DNA of 38,299 nucleotides from Bacteroides nordii WAL 11050 = JCM 12987 (lineage in GTDB: Bacteria; Bacteroidota; Bacteroidia; Bacteroidales; Bacteroidaceae). The position numbers and the translations under genes were made by a program. The stretch spans positions 1-38,299 of the forward strand of contig BAJA01000046.1 of NCBI GenBank assembly GCA_000613465.1. The letters are read 5' to 3'. Positions 9,333 through 16,826 of this stretch are shown here, in pieces; position 1 is the first letter of the stretch, and each line of letters starts with the position of its first letter. Under the pieces are notes generated by a model that saw only the letters and a list, made by a program, of their open reading frames with translations, was not told the origin of the DNA and made no database searches.

Positions 9333-11072
9333 CTAAAATACTTCTCTTATGTGTTTGTAATTTGAATTGATTGTATCAATTACCTCTTGTGAGCGTCCGT
9401 TAATCAATAGTTTGTACATGGATTGTGCAAAACCGACCATTTGTCCTATTTCAATTTTAGGAGGCATGGCTAACGCATTCGGATCAGTCATGATATTAAC
9501 CAGAACAGGACCGTCTATCTCGAAGGCATTGTATAGGGTAGTGAGCACCTTGTCGGGATCTGATACATTAAATCCGGTCATTCCCATTGCTTCTGCTACT
9601 TGTGCAAAATCCGGATTGAGCATGTTGGTTTGCCAGTCCGGCAATCCGTCTACTTCCATTTCGAGCTTCACCATGCCTAAGGAACGATTATTGAATACGA
9701 TGATTTTTATCGGAAGCTTATATTGTACAACGGTTTCCAGGTCGCCGAGTGTCATGGACAATCCTCCGTCACCACAGAGTGCAATAACTTGCTGGTCGGG
9801 GCGAGCCAGTGCTGCACCGATGGCTTGTGGCAATGCGTTTGCCATTGAGCCGTGATTGAAAGAACCGAGCATATGGCGTCTCTCTGTTGCTTGTAAATAG
9901 CGGGCGCCCCATACACAGGTCATTCCCGTATCAACGGTGAAGATAGCATCATCAGAAGCTAACTTGTCTATTTCGGACATGACGTACTCCGGGTGAATCA
10001 GATTTTCTTTTCCTCTGTCTTCGGTGTAAGCAATCAGATCTTTTTTCACACCTTCATACCGTTTCAGTTGCTTTAACAGGAATGAGTCGTCCTTTTTCTG
10101 TTGTAACATCGGCAGAAGTGCTTGTAGTGTTGATTTTACATCTCCACATAAGCCGATATCTACTTTGGCGCGGCGTCCCAGTCTTTCAGCTTTTATATCT
10201 ATCTGAGCGATTTTTATGTCATCGGGCAAGAAAGCAGAATAGGGGAAATCTGTTCCTAACATAACCAGTACTTCTGCTTCATGCATGCTGTAGTAGCCCG
10301 AAGGCATTCCCAGAAGTCCGGTCATACCCACTTCATAAGGATTATCATATTGTACTTCCATTTTTCCTTTAAAAGTATAGGCAACCGGGGCATTGAGCCT
10401 TTCGGATAGTTGAATAACTTCGTCGTGAGCCCCTCTGCAACCAATACCGCAAAATAGTGTGATACGTTTGTAGTGATTCAGCATTGCTGCCAGTTGTATT
10501 AAGTCTTCTTCTGCAGGACAGACCGAAGAATCTTTTGGATAAATATGAACGGAAGAATCTATATTAACTGCCGATTTTTTTGCCAGGTCACCTGGGAGTC
10601 CTATTACGGAAACTCCTTTGCGGGTGGTTGCGGTTTGTAGAGCGGATTGTAACATACGGGGAAATTGTTGAGGAGTTGTTGCCACTTCGTTGTAATAACT
10701 GCAATCGCTGAACAATTTGATTGTATTTGTTTCCTGAAAATATTCTGTCCCGAATTCTCCGGTAGGAATAGTGGAGGCAATAGCCAGAACCGGTGCACCC
10801 GAGCGTTGAGCGTCATAAAGCCCGTTTATCAGATGAACATGTCCGGGACCACTACTTCCTGCACAACATCCTGGTAATCCGGTTAGTTGTGCTTCTGCAC
10901 CGGCTGCATAGGCACCTGTTTCTTCATGGCGGACATGTATCCATTTTATTTCTTCGTTTTGCCTTACGGCTTCATTCACTTCGTTTAAGCTATCGCCTGT
11001 GACTGCGTAAATGCGTTTTACACCTGCTTCAATCAATGTCTCTACAAGTTGATTTGCTACCTTCTTTGCCAT
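9333..11072 (-). CDS. poxB: Thiamine-diphosphate-dependent pyruvate oxidase / pyruvate:quinone dehydrogenase (PoxB-like)
   Basis: It is predicted to decarboxylate pyruvate to acetate and CO2, passing electrons to FAD and then a membrane quinone. The 579 residues match the PoxB layout: the N-terminal Pyr domain with VTGDSLNEVNEA and the catalytic glutamate in RHEETGAYAAGAEAQL (E50), the FAD-binding middle domain (about 190-340), and the C-terminal PP domain with the ThDP/Mg motif GDGG (D435) followed by IIVFNN. The C-terminal tail is the part that binds membranes in E. coli PoxB; here it ends NSNYKHIREVF and its function is less certain. It is monocistronic, with 241 nt upstream. Strong resemblance to PoxB in the Pyr domain makes this more likely than acetolactate synthase. 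Confidence 0.9.
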   Translation of the reverse strand: MAKKVANQLVETLIEAGVKRIYAVTGDSLNEVNEAVRQNEEIKWIHVRHEETGAYAAGAEAQLTGLPGCCAGSSGPGHVHLINGLYDAQRSGAPVLAIASTIPTGEFGTEYFQETNTIKLFSDCSYYNEVATTPQQFPRMLQSALQTATTRKGVSVIGLPGDLAKKSAVNIDSSVHIYPKDSSVCPAEEDLIQLAAMLNHYKRITLFCGIGCRGAHDEVIQLSERLNAPVAYTFKGKMEVQYDNPYEVGMTGLLGMPSGYYSMHEAEVLVMLGTDFPYSAFLPDDIKIAQIDIKAERLGRRAKVDIGLCGDVKSTLQALLPMLQQKKDDSFLLKQLKRYEGVKKDLIAYTEDRGKENLIHPEYVMSEIDKLASDDAIFTVDTGMTCVWGARYLQATERRHMLGSFNHGSMANALPQAIGAALARPDQQVIALCGDGGLSMTLGDLETVVQYKLPIKIIVFNNRSLGMVKLEMEVDGLPDWQTNMLNPDFAQVAEAMGMTGFNVSDPDKVLTTLYNAFEIDGPVLVNIMTDPNALAMPPKIEIGQMVGFAQSMYKLLINGRSQEVIDTINSNYKHIREVF

Positions 11073-11236
11073 ATTTGTTATTCAGTTATAGGTTAATGTA
11101 ATAATGAAATAACATATTGTAATGGAAAAAGGTTGTACGTTTAACGTATGCTAAGAACAGTAATGTATTGGCCTATAAGATGATAATTGTGTTAAAAATG
11201 CCTTGTGTAATAGATTTTTAGTACTCTTGTAATAAC

Positions 11237-11244
11237 TATATTTG
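11237..11244 (+). promoter_or_regulatory. Probable -7 box for the small winged-helix gene
   Basis: TATATTTG matches TAnnTTTG exactly and lies 70 nt upstream of the start at 11314, giving a leader of roughly 60 nt. It is in the 241-bp divergent spacer shared with poxB. No matching poxB promoter was recognised. Confidence 0.45.
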
Positions 11245-11313
11245 TGCTGATTTGTTAACTTTAAAGCATAAATGGTAACCGATTGTATTTTAACCCCTAA
11301 ATAACTGTATTAA

Positions 11314-11532
11314 ATGGATAAAATGGAGATAGGCTTGAATGCCGGGAAAGTTTGGCAATTACTTTGCAACAATGAAAAGTGGAGCTACGGTAGCCTTAAA
11401 AGGAAATCCGGGCTGAAAGACAAAGAATTGGGAGCAGCTCTTGGCTGGTTGGCCAGAGAAGATAAAATTGAGTTTGAGCAGCAGGAAGAAGAACTATACA
11501 TTTATCTTTGTGTGAATGTTTATATCGGATAG
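11314..11532 (+). CDS. Small winged-helix protein, DUF2582 type
   Basis: The 72-residue protein is read as a single winged helix-turn-helix: IGLNAGKVWQLLCNNEKWSYGSLKRK, then KDKELGAALGWLAREDKIEF, then a short beta-wing (QQEEELYIYLCVN). This pattern is that of the DUF2582 family, common and highly conserved in Bacteroides. DNA binding is expected from the fold, but targets are unknown. It is monocistronic with its own -7 box and is divergent from poxB. Its small size and good codon structure support a real gene. Confidence 0.8.
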   Translation: MDKMEIGLNAGKVWQLLCNNEKWSYGSLKRKSGLKDKELGAALGWLAREDKIEFEQQEEELYIYLCVNVYIG

Positions 11533-11546
11533 TTGAGCATAAGAGG

Positions 11547-11690
11547 GTATGTCAAAAGTTGTATTAGCTACCAATGGAACGCAGATTAACGCTAATTTGT
11601 GCAAAGTAAAAATTGCATCTGCGCCAATTTGCGTTAATCTGCGTTTCTAAAGTCACATATTGATAGCTTTATCAGGCTTTTGACATAGCC
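11547..11690. repeat. Nested inverted repeat, MITE-like outer arms around a copy of the AACGCAGAT repeat
   Basis: The outer arms TATGTCAAAAG (11548-11558) and CTTTTGACATA (11677-11687) are exact inverses. Inside lies AACGCAGATTAACGC (11578-11592) with its exact inverse at 11631-11645, a short copy of the dispersed family seen at 137, 13317 and 16827. The whole unit sits between the convergent winged-helix gene and the DUF6249-like gene and could fold as a long hairpin that stops both transcripts. No clear target duplication was found. Confidence 0.65.
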
Positions 11691-11703
11691 TATGTCAGCT
11701 TGT

Positions 11704-12123
11704 TTATTGTTCCTTGTTTTTTTTACTGATTTTGTTTTCAATAAGGAAAGCAGTGATAAGTCCTGCCCCTCCGAATAGCAATACGCTGGCACCATAAATG
11801 ATGCTGGTCATTTGGCGTACATTCCAACTGATATTTTCCATAAATACATAGCGGGGAATAGAGATTGCACAGATAATGAAACCTATTAACAGTCCTAATC
11901 CTATACCGAACATCAGGCATCCTCCTTTTAGTGCACCAAAGGACCGGTTGTGACTGTAGTCTGGCAAAGAAAATTTTCCATTCAGGTCGGTGGTTGTAAT
12001 TTTGTCACTTAGCTTTTCAATAATCGCCATTCGTTCGCGTCTACAAACAAAGAGTTCAAACAATTTATAAATTCCCAGTGTGATAATTCCCATAATAAGC
12101 GGAACCATAATAAAATCCATCAT
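11704..12123 (-). CDS. Small membrane protein, DUF6249-like
   Basis: The 139 residues show an N-terminal helix (about 5-25, VPLIMGIITLGIYKLFELFV), a basic cytosolic segment (CRRERMAIIEKL), then two hydrophobic helices (about 68-88 and 108-128) and a Lys-rich end. The general plan, a Bacteroides membrane protein encoded beside an ECF sigma factor, fits the DUF6249 family. It is divergent from the ECF sigma gene across a perfect 44-bp inverted repeat. No function is known; a role in the same envelope response is only suggested by position. Confidence 0.7.
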   Translation of the reverse strand: MMDFIMVPLIMGIITLGIYKLFELFVCRRERMAIIEKLSDKITTTDLNGKFSLPDYSHNRSFGALKGGCLMFGIGLGLLIGFIICAISIPRYVFMENISWNVRQMTSIIYGASVLLFGGAGLITAFLIENKISKKNKEQ

Positions 12124-12167
12124 AATTGTATGTTTTTAAATGAATAATTTCGTTCTTTGTACTGTTT

Positions 12168-12338
12168 GACGCAGAAGAAAGAAAAAGGTTACAATCAGTA
12201 GTAAGTAGATAGTAGTAAGTAGCCAGTAGTTGGTAATTAGAATCCTTTTGGAATGGCAACGCAATATGCTGCATAGATTCTTACTACTTACTACTATCTA
12301 CTTACTACTGATTGTAACCTTTTTCTTCTCCTTGCGTC
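12168..12338. repeat. Large inverted repeat (44-bp perfect core) between divergent genes
   Basis: Bases 12179-12222 and 12284-12327 are perfect inverse copies (44 bp). With two one-base bulges the match extends outward to 12168 and 12338. The spacer is 61 bp (12223-12283). Each arm contains AGTAGTAAGTAG twice, 14 bp apart (12197-12208, 12211-12222). It fills the divergent space between the DUF6249-like gene and the ECF sigma gene, reaching to within 3 nt of the sigma start. It may be an invertible promoter segment, a very strong cruciform or hairpin, or a mobile repeat. Confidence 0.85.
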
Positions 12339-12340
12339 TA

Positions 12341-12898
12341 ATGGATATCATGGTACAGAACGAAGAAGCACAATACATCGCACGAATCCTGAATGGAGAA
12401 ACAGAATGTTTTTCTGTCTTTCTCGATCGTTACGGTCGTCCTCTTTATTCATTGATTGTGCAGATTGTGGGTTGTCCCGAAGATGCTGAAGAACTGGTAC
12501 AAGATGTGTTTTTGAAAGCTTTTAAGAATCTGAGTGGATATAAGGGAGATTGTATTTTCTCTACCTGGCTGTATCGGATAGCTTACAATACGGCTATATC
12601 GGCTACCCGTAAAAAGAAGCATGAATTTCTTTATATAGAGGAGAATGCCATTAATAATGTACCGGATGAAAAAGTGGCAACTTTATTTGAACCAACGGAT
12701 GATGAAGAGCGTATTTCCCGTTTGGCACATGCTGTTGATTTGTTGGGTGTAGAGGAAAAAGCGTTAATAACTCTTTTCTATTATGAAGAGAAATCGATAG
12801 AAGAGGTTGGAGGAATTTTAAAATTAACCGTTGCCAATGTTAAAGTGAGATTATACCGTGTTCGGAAGAAGTTATATTTACTAATGAATGAGGGTTGA
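12341..12898 (+). CDS. RNA polymerase sigma factor, ECF (sigma-70) family
   Basis: It directs RNA polymerase to a small regulon. From the ATG at 12341 the protein has 185 residues. Region 2 shows AEELVQDVFLKAFKNL and the DNA-melting segment FSTWLYRIAYNTAIS; region 4 shows the helix-turn-helix KSIEEVGGILKLTVANVKVRLYRVRKKL. I chose 12341 (or 12350) because the frame upstream, from 12230, runs through the inverted repeat and encodes a hydrophobic stretch foreign to the family. The stop overlaps the region just before the next gene (2-nt gap), so the two are co-transcribed. It resembles the general stress-type ECF factors rather than the PUL-type one at 15102. Confidence 0.88.
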   Translation: MDIMVQNEEAQYIARILNGETECFSVFLDRYGRPLYSLIVQIVGCPEDAEELVQDVFLKAFKNLSGYKGDCIFSTWLYRIAYNTAISATRKKKHEFLYIEENAINNVPDEKVATLFEPTDDEERISRLAHAVDLLGVEEKALITLFYYEEKSIEEVGGILKLTVANVKVRLYRVRKKLYLLMNEG

Positions 12899-12900
12899 TT

Positions 12901-13269
12901 ATGGATGTGAATGGAAATAATACTATTAAGAAAGCTTTGGAACGGAGGGAAACGACTGGACTTCCTTCCAATTTTTCCTTCCGTATGATGGAACAAGTAC
13001 GGGCTGAAGCTCTGAAAATGGAAAGACGAAGAAAACGGATCACTGTTTTTTCTTTGACTATTGCCGTTACTGTATTGATAGCATTGGTAGTGTATTGTTT
13101 GTTTTTCTATTTAGACTTTAGTGTGGTTGATTTTATACCTCGTTGGAAGCCATCAGGAGCATCCTCTTCACTTTTAGGATTTTACAGCTACATCGCTCTA
13201 CTATCTTTGGGACTGTTGGGAGCTGATTATTGGATTAGAAAAAAGAAAAAGTCAGCCTATAATAAATAA
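12901..13269 (+). CDS. Small membrane protein, probable anti-sigma factor partner
   Basis: The 122-residue protein starts with a charged cytosolic part (about 1-45, with SNFSFRMMEQVRAEALKMERRRKR). Two hydrophobic helices follow (about 48-72, VFSLTIAVTVLIALVVYCLF, and 95-115), then a basic end RKKKKSAYNK. Its start is 2 nt after the sigma-factor stop; a TTG at 12895 would overlap, but the ATG is preferred. An ECF factor followed at once by a small membrane protein with a cytosolic N-terminus is the standard sigma/anti-sigma arrangement. No ZAS zinc motif is visible, so the anti-sigma role is inferred from context. Confidence 0.7.
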   Translation: MDVNGNNTIKKALERRETTGLPSNFSFRMMEQVRAEALKMERRRKRITVFSLTIAVTVLIALVVYCLFFYLDFSVVDFIPRWKPSGASSSLLGFYSYIALLSLGLLGADYWIRKKKKSAYNK

Positions 13270-13316
13270 GTATAAAAGCAATACATCACAATTAAATGAT
13301 TATTTAGCGGGTTATT

Positions 13317-13427
13317 ATTGAAACGCAGATTAACGCGGATGAACGCAGATTTTCTGTAAGGGATATTATTTTCAAGCATAACGCAGCAACCTAATTTGCG
13401 AAAATCTGCGTTCATTTGCGTTTCAAT
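13317..13427 (-). repeat. Dispersed palindromic intergenic repeat, copy in AACGCAGAT family
   Basis: The left arm from 13317 to 13353 is rich in AACGCAGAT words and pairs with an inverse arm at 13397-13427 containing AAAATCTGCG and TTTGCGTTTCAAT. The centre differs from the copies at 137 and 16827. It sits between the anti-sigma-like gene and the YkvA gene, where it may act as a transcript-ending hairpin. Confidence 0.75.
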
Positions 13428-13450
13428 AAATTCGTATTTATAGAGTATAC

Positions 13451-13458
13451 TAATTTTG
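13451..13458 (+). promoter_or_regulatory. Probable -7 box for the DUF1232 gene
   Basis: TAATTTTG matches TAnnTTTG and lies 23 nt upstream of the ATG at 13481, just after the palindromic repeat. The leader would be short (about 15-20 nt). Confidence 0.4.
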
Positions 13459-13480
13459 AATCAGTACTTATAAAAGAATT

Positions 13481-13846
13481 ATGATTATGAATAAATTTTT
13501 TGCAAACTGGGATTTGGATCAACTTTTAGAGAATATCAAAGATATGGGTAAAAGTCTTGGCCGCACTTCAATGCGTCCGGTATTGTCTCTTTACTATGTG
13601 TTAAGGAGTCCGGAAACGCCACTGTCGGATAAACTTTTGATTGCTTCTGCTCTTTCTTATTTAGTTTTACCTATTGATTTGATATCTACAAGGCGGTGGC
13701 CGGTGATCGGATGGGTAGATGAAATGGCAGCCATAATGATAGCATATAAGAAAGTAAAAAGACACATTACCCCTGAAATAGAGTCCAAAGTGGATAATAT
13801 ATTGGAGAAATGGTTTCCGGCTTTAAAATATGAATTAATATCTTAA
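13481..13846 (+). CDS. YkvA family protein (DUF1232)
   Basis: The 121-residue protein carries the DUF1232 signature: TPLSDKLLIASALSYLVLPIDLI followed by VIGWVDEMAAIMIAYKKV. One or two hydrophobic helices near residues 58-73 and 80-92 suggest membrane association. The role of the family is unknown. Either the ATG at 13481 or that at 13487 could start it. It is monocistronic between two repeat-rich spacers. Confidence 0.85.
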   Translation: MIMNKFFANWDLDQLLENIKDMGKSLGRTSMRPVLSLYYVLRSPETPLSDKLLIASALSYLVLPIDLISTRRWPVIGWVDEMAAIMIAYKKVKRHITPEIESKVDNILEKWFPALKYELIS

Positions 13847-14185
13847 TCTGCCTTGATTTAACATTATTAACGGATTTTGGAACTATTATTTTTTATCTGT
13901 ATAAGAGTACGTATTTTTCATATCAGAAAGTACGTACTCTTTGTATATAAAAGTACGTATTTAATACATAGTTAAGTACGTATTTTGGCTTACCATATTA
14001 TACAGGCTTGACAGGCTGAACTATTCCTTGTTAAGCCATCGTTTTTCTTTTATCACTCTCCTATGTTATTGTACGATTCTCCGGAATATTTTAATTGTTA
14101 AAAATCGATCTGTTTACTACCCTGTTTTCTTATATTCCTGTCTTATGATAAATACATTAAAACTTTGAATAAACTATAGTCAATT
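13847..14185. other. Spacer upstream of the alpha/beta-hydrolase gene, carrying the 23-bp-period repeats
   Basis: Apart from the four direct repeats at 13906-13997 I see no gene or clear promoter in this stretch. The part after 13997 is AT-rich, with no TAnnTTTG match at the expected distance from the hydrolase start. Confidence 0.6.
13906..13997 (+). repeat. Four direct repeats with an exact 23-bp period (core AGTACGTA)
   Basis: AGTACGTA begins at 13906, 13929, 13952 and 13975, a constant 23-bp step. Three copies continue TTT and one CTCTT. The 13-15 bp between cores differ in sequence, so only core and spacing are kept. The core contains the palindrome TACGTA. This is the pattern expected of a multi-site protein-binding array on nearly the same face of the helix. 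It lies about 190-280 bp upstream of the hydrolase gene. Confidence 0.75.
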
Positions 14186-14992
14186 ATGAAAAACCATCAC
14201 GTGAGCAGGAAAGCAAAGGTGTTTTCTGCCTGTTTTTTCTTGGTAATAATAGGTTTGTGGAGCACTACTATAGAAGCACAGGAGCAATATGCCTATAAGT
14301 ATAATGTTACTTCCAATGGAGAAGATACGCTTTATTACCGATGTTTACAACCGGATAATCTTTGCTCCGGAAAGAAATACCCTTTGGTTTTGTTTTTACA
14401 TGGTGCGGGAGAACGTGGGAATGACAATGAAACTCAACTAAAACATGGCTCTGGATTATTTCTCAATCCGGTAAATAGAGAAAAGTTTCCGGCTTTTGTA
14501 ATATTTCCGCAATGTCCTAAAAAAAACTTTGGTCCTTTTATTACTGAGCCTTCTAACTTTAATGGAAGTAGTTTCCCGGAAACATTCGAGATGAGCCCTT
14601 TTATTACTCAGGTGAAAAACTTATTGGATGATTATATGAGTAAGCCTGAGGTTGATAACGGCAGGATATACGTTATTGGTTTGTCGATGGGAGGAATGGG
14701 TGTCTACGATATGGTATGCCGGTTTCCGGATCTTTTTGCAGCGGCTGTTTCTATTTGCGGATCTGTGAATGTACAGCGGTTACCAAAAGCAAAGAAAGTA
14801 TGTTTTCGGATATTTCACGGAGAAAAGGATATGGCTGTGCCTGTAGAGTGTTCCAGGCAAGCTTATGAAGTATTAAAAAGATGCGGTGCTAAAGTCGAAT
14901 ATATTGAATTCTATGGATGTGATCATCTTTCCTGGAATCCGGCTTTTAATTTTCCTGATTTTATGGATTGGCTATTTGAGCAGCAGAAGTAA
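14186..14992 (+). CDS. Secreted alpha/beta-hydrolase, esterase family (dienelactone hydrolase / CE1-like)
   Basis: It is predicted to be exported and to cleave an ester bond. The 268 residues start with a signal peptide (hydrophobic about 11-30, ending TIEAQEQ). Next come the oxyanion segment LFLHGAGERGNDNE, the nucleophile elbow GLSMGG (S167), the acid in HGEKDMAVP (D215) and the histidine in GCDHLSW (H247), giving a complete Ser-Asp-His triad. Members of this group include feruloyl and acetyl esterases and phospholipase-like proteins; the substrate cannot be told. It lies just upstream of the PUL but has its own spacers on both sides, so membership of the PUL is possible rather than shown. 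Confidence 0.85.
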   Translation: MKNHHVSRKAKVFSACFFLVIIGLWSTTIEAQEQYAYKYNVTSNGEDTLYYRCLQPDNLCSGKKYPLVLFLHGAGERGNDNETQLKHGSGLFLNPVNREKFPAFVIFPQCPKKNFGPFITEPSNFNGSSFPETFEMSPFITQVKNLLDDYMSKPEVDNGRIYVIGLSMGGMGVYDMVCRFPDLFAAAVSICGSVNVQRLPKAKKVCFRIFHGEKDMAVPVECSRQAYEVLKRCGAKVEYIEFYGCDHLSWNPAFNFPDFMDWLFEQQK

Positions 14993-15029
14993 ATAATGAG
15001 TTTTTGTGAATAGTACAAATGTTTTTATT

Positions 15030-15037
15030 TATCTTTG
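15030..15037 (+). promoter_or_regulatory. Probable -7 box for the PUL ECF sigma/anti-sigma operon
   Basis: TATCTTTG matches TAnnTTTG exactly; a TTTG at 15003-15006 could serve as -33 element. It lies about 65 nt upstream of the sigma start at 15102. Confidence 0.5.
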
Positions 15038-15101
15038 AAGTACAACAATCAAATCTTTTACTTAATTTGGCTAAAATAATAAGCCGATCTGGGAATTAAC
15101 T

Positions 15102-15719
15102 ATGGCTATTACACTAAAAGATGCCGTTATTATCACTGATAATAATGTCATAGAGCATTTGAAAAAGGGAAATGAGTGTGCTTTCCGTTTTATTTTTGAT
15201 AAATATTATGATTACCTGTGCTTGATTGCAGATAGTTATCTGAGGGATAATTTTATATCGGAAACGATAGTAGGAGAAATCATTTATAATTTGTGGGAAA
15301 TAAAAGAGAGTGTGGATATTAAATATTCACTGCGGTCGTATCTGGTGCGAAGCGTGAAAAACCGATGTATCAACTATCTTCAGCAGGAATATGTGCAACG
15401 GGAGGTCAGTATTAATCAATATGAAGATAAAGCGGCTATCGAAGAGCTGTTTTTTATCGAAAGTAAACATCCGTTGGAGAGTTTGCTTGAACAGGAATTG
15501 GAAAATAAAATAAATGAGGTGATAAATAGCTTGTCGCCCGAGTGTCGGCAAGTATTCCGGATGAGTCGTTTTGATAATATGAAATATGAGGAGATAGCGA
15601 GTACGTTGAATATCTCTGTTAATACAGTAAAGTATCATATGAAAAATGCGTTGATGAAGTTAAGGGCAGAATTAAAGGATTATGTGATATCAATTCTTGT
15701 GTTATTAACGATCATTTAA
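15102..15719 (+). CDS. ECF sigma factor of a PUL signalling module (Bacteroides sigma-70 type)
   Basis: It is expected to switch on the SusC/SusD operon once freed from the FecR-type protein encoded next. The 205 residues contain region 2 (FRFIFDKYYDYLCLIADSYL, then LRSYLVRSVKNRCINYL) and region 4 (LSPECRQVFRMSRFDNMKY with the helix-turn-helix EEIASTLNISVNTVKYHMKNAL). The last dozen residues are hydrophobic (YVISILVLLTII), a common feature of this subgroup. The FecR gene follows after 68 nt. An ECF/FecR pair ahead of an STN-bearing SusC is the classical trans-envelope signalling design and is enriched in host-glycan PULs. Confidence 0.92.
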   Translation: MAITLKDAVIITDNNVIEHLKKGNECAFRFIFDKYYDYLCLIADSYLRDNFISETIVGEIIYNLWEIKESVDIKYSLRSYLVRSVKNRCINYLQQEYVQREVSINQYEDKAAIEELFFIESKHPLESLLEQELENKINEVINSLSPECRQVFRMSRFDNMKYEEIASTLNISVNTVKYHMKNALMKLRAELKDYVISILVLLTII

Positions 15720-15787
15720 TAATTTTGAAACAAAATAGAAATATCAGACTACACAAAAACACGAGATACTTGTCTTAGTTATAGATT

Positions 15788-16801
15788 ATGGAGAAAAATA
15801 TAACAAATATAGATAGCTTAATACTCTCTTTTCTGGAGAGGAGCATTTCTTCCGAAGAATTACAGGCTTTGAGGAAATGGGTAAAGGAGTCTGCCGAAAA
15901 TGAAACCTATTTCCGGCAGTTTGAAGAGTCATGGTTAGTTTCTGCCGGTTCCGCAGAGAAATCCCGTTTTCATAAAGAACAGGCTTACAAGAACTTCGTG
16001 GCCCGCATTAATAGTACTAATAAGAAAATAAAGAGCAGGACTTTTCCTCTTCGTAAGGTGTTTTACTATGCAGCCTGTGTGCTCCTTATTTTCATGGCAG
16101 GAATTGGAACGCAATACTTATTTGAACGCTTTCAGGATAAAGAACTTCTGACTTATTCTTTGGAAGCTCCCCGAAAAGCAAAGGTGAAGATGAGTTTGCC
16201 GGACGGAAGTTTGGTATGGTTGAATGCGGCATCTACTTTGTGTTATAACAACGAGTTTGGAGTAAGTAACCGTGATTTGACTTTGCAAGGCGAGGGATAT
16301 TTTGAAATCAGTAAGAATCCTGAATTACCTTTGATTGTAACTTCGGGCAATGTAAAGGTGCGAGTACTGGGTACTAAATTTAATGTACAGAACTATCAGG
16401 ATGATGATGAGATTCGCGTGGCACTTTTGGAGGGTTCTATTGATTTTTCCGATAGTAGATATGATAAGTCTATTGTGATGAAACCCAATCAGTTGATAAC
16501 TTGTAATAAAAGAACCGGGGTCTTGACTTTGAAGGATATTAATGCTGAGTATTCTAATTCATGGATTTATGATGATGTTTTCTTTAATGAAGAGAAGTTG
16601 GGTACTATTGCTAAAGTTTTAGAGAGAGCTTTTGATGTAGCTATTCATTTCGAAAATGATGATTTGAAGAACTTGATATTCTATGGAGACATCACGATAG
16701 AAGCTGATAATATAGTACAGATTATGGACATTATGGCAGCTACGAATAAGTTCAATTATCGTTATGATATGGATAAAAAGGAGATTCGTATTTATCATTA
16801 G
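15788..16801 (+). CDS. FecR-family anti-sigma factor / trans-envelope signal relay
   Basis: It holds the ECF factor at the inner membrane and relays the signal from the STN domain of the partner SusC. The 337 residues comprise a cytosolic N-terminal part (about 1-90, with SSEELQALRKWVKESAENE), one membrane helix (about 93-112, YYAACVLLIFMAGIGTQYLF), the periplasmic FecR domain (about 125-220, LPDGSLVWLNAASTLCYNN) and a C-terminal DUF4974-like domain (about 262-335, with FFNEEKLGTIAKVLERAFDV). All parts are present and in order. The dispersed repeat at 16827-16964 directly follows the stop and may separate it from the next gene. Confidence 0.93.
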   Translation: MEKNITNIDSLILSFLERSISSEELQALRKWVKESAENETYFRQFEESWLVSAGSAEKSRFHKEQAYKNFVARINSTNKKIKSRTFPLRKVFYYAACVLLIFMAGIGTQYLFERFQDKELLTYSLEAPRKAKVKMSLPDGSLVWLNAASTLCYNNEFGVSNRDLTLQGEGYFEISKNPELPLIVTSGNVKVRVLGTKFNVQNYQDDDEIRVALLEGSIDFSDSRYDKSIVMKPNQLITCNKRTGVLTLKDINAEYSNSWIYDDVFFNEEKLGTIAKVLERAFDVAIHFENDDLKNLIFYGDITIEADNIVQIMDIMAATNKFNYRYDMDKKEIRIYH

Positions 16802-16826
16802 TATTTCTTTCTTTTTCTGATTCTGT

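Noticed and set aside
12230..12340. N-terminal extension of the ECF sigma factor from the ATG at 12230
   Set aside because: It runs through the inverted repeat and encodes a hydrophobic segment unknown in ECF factors; the ATG at 12341 gives a normal start.
13906..13997. Plasmid-type replication origin based on the 23-bp iterons
   Set aside because: There is no replication initiator gene nearby and the context is chromosomal; a regulatory array is more likely.
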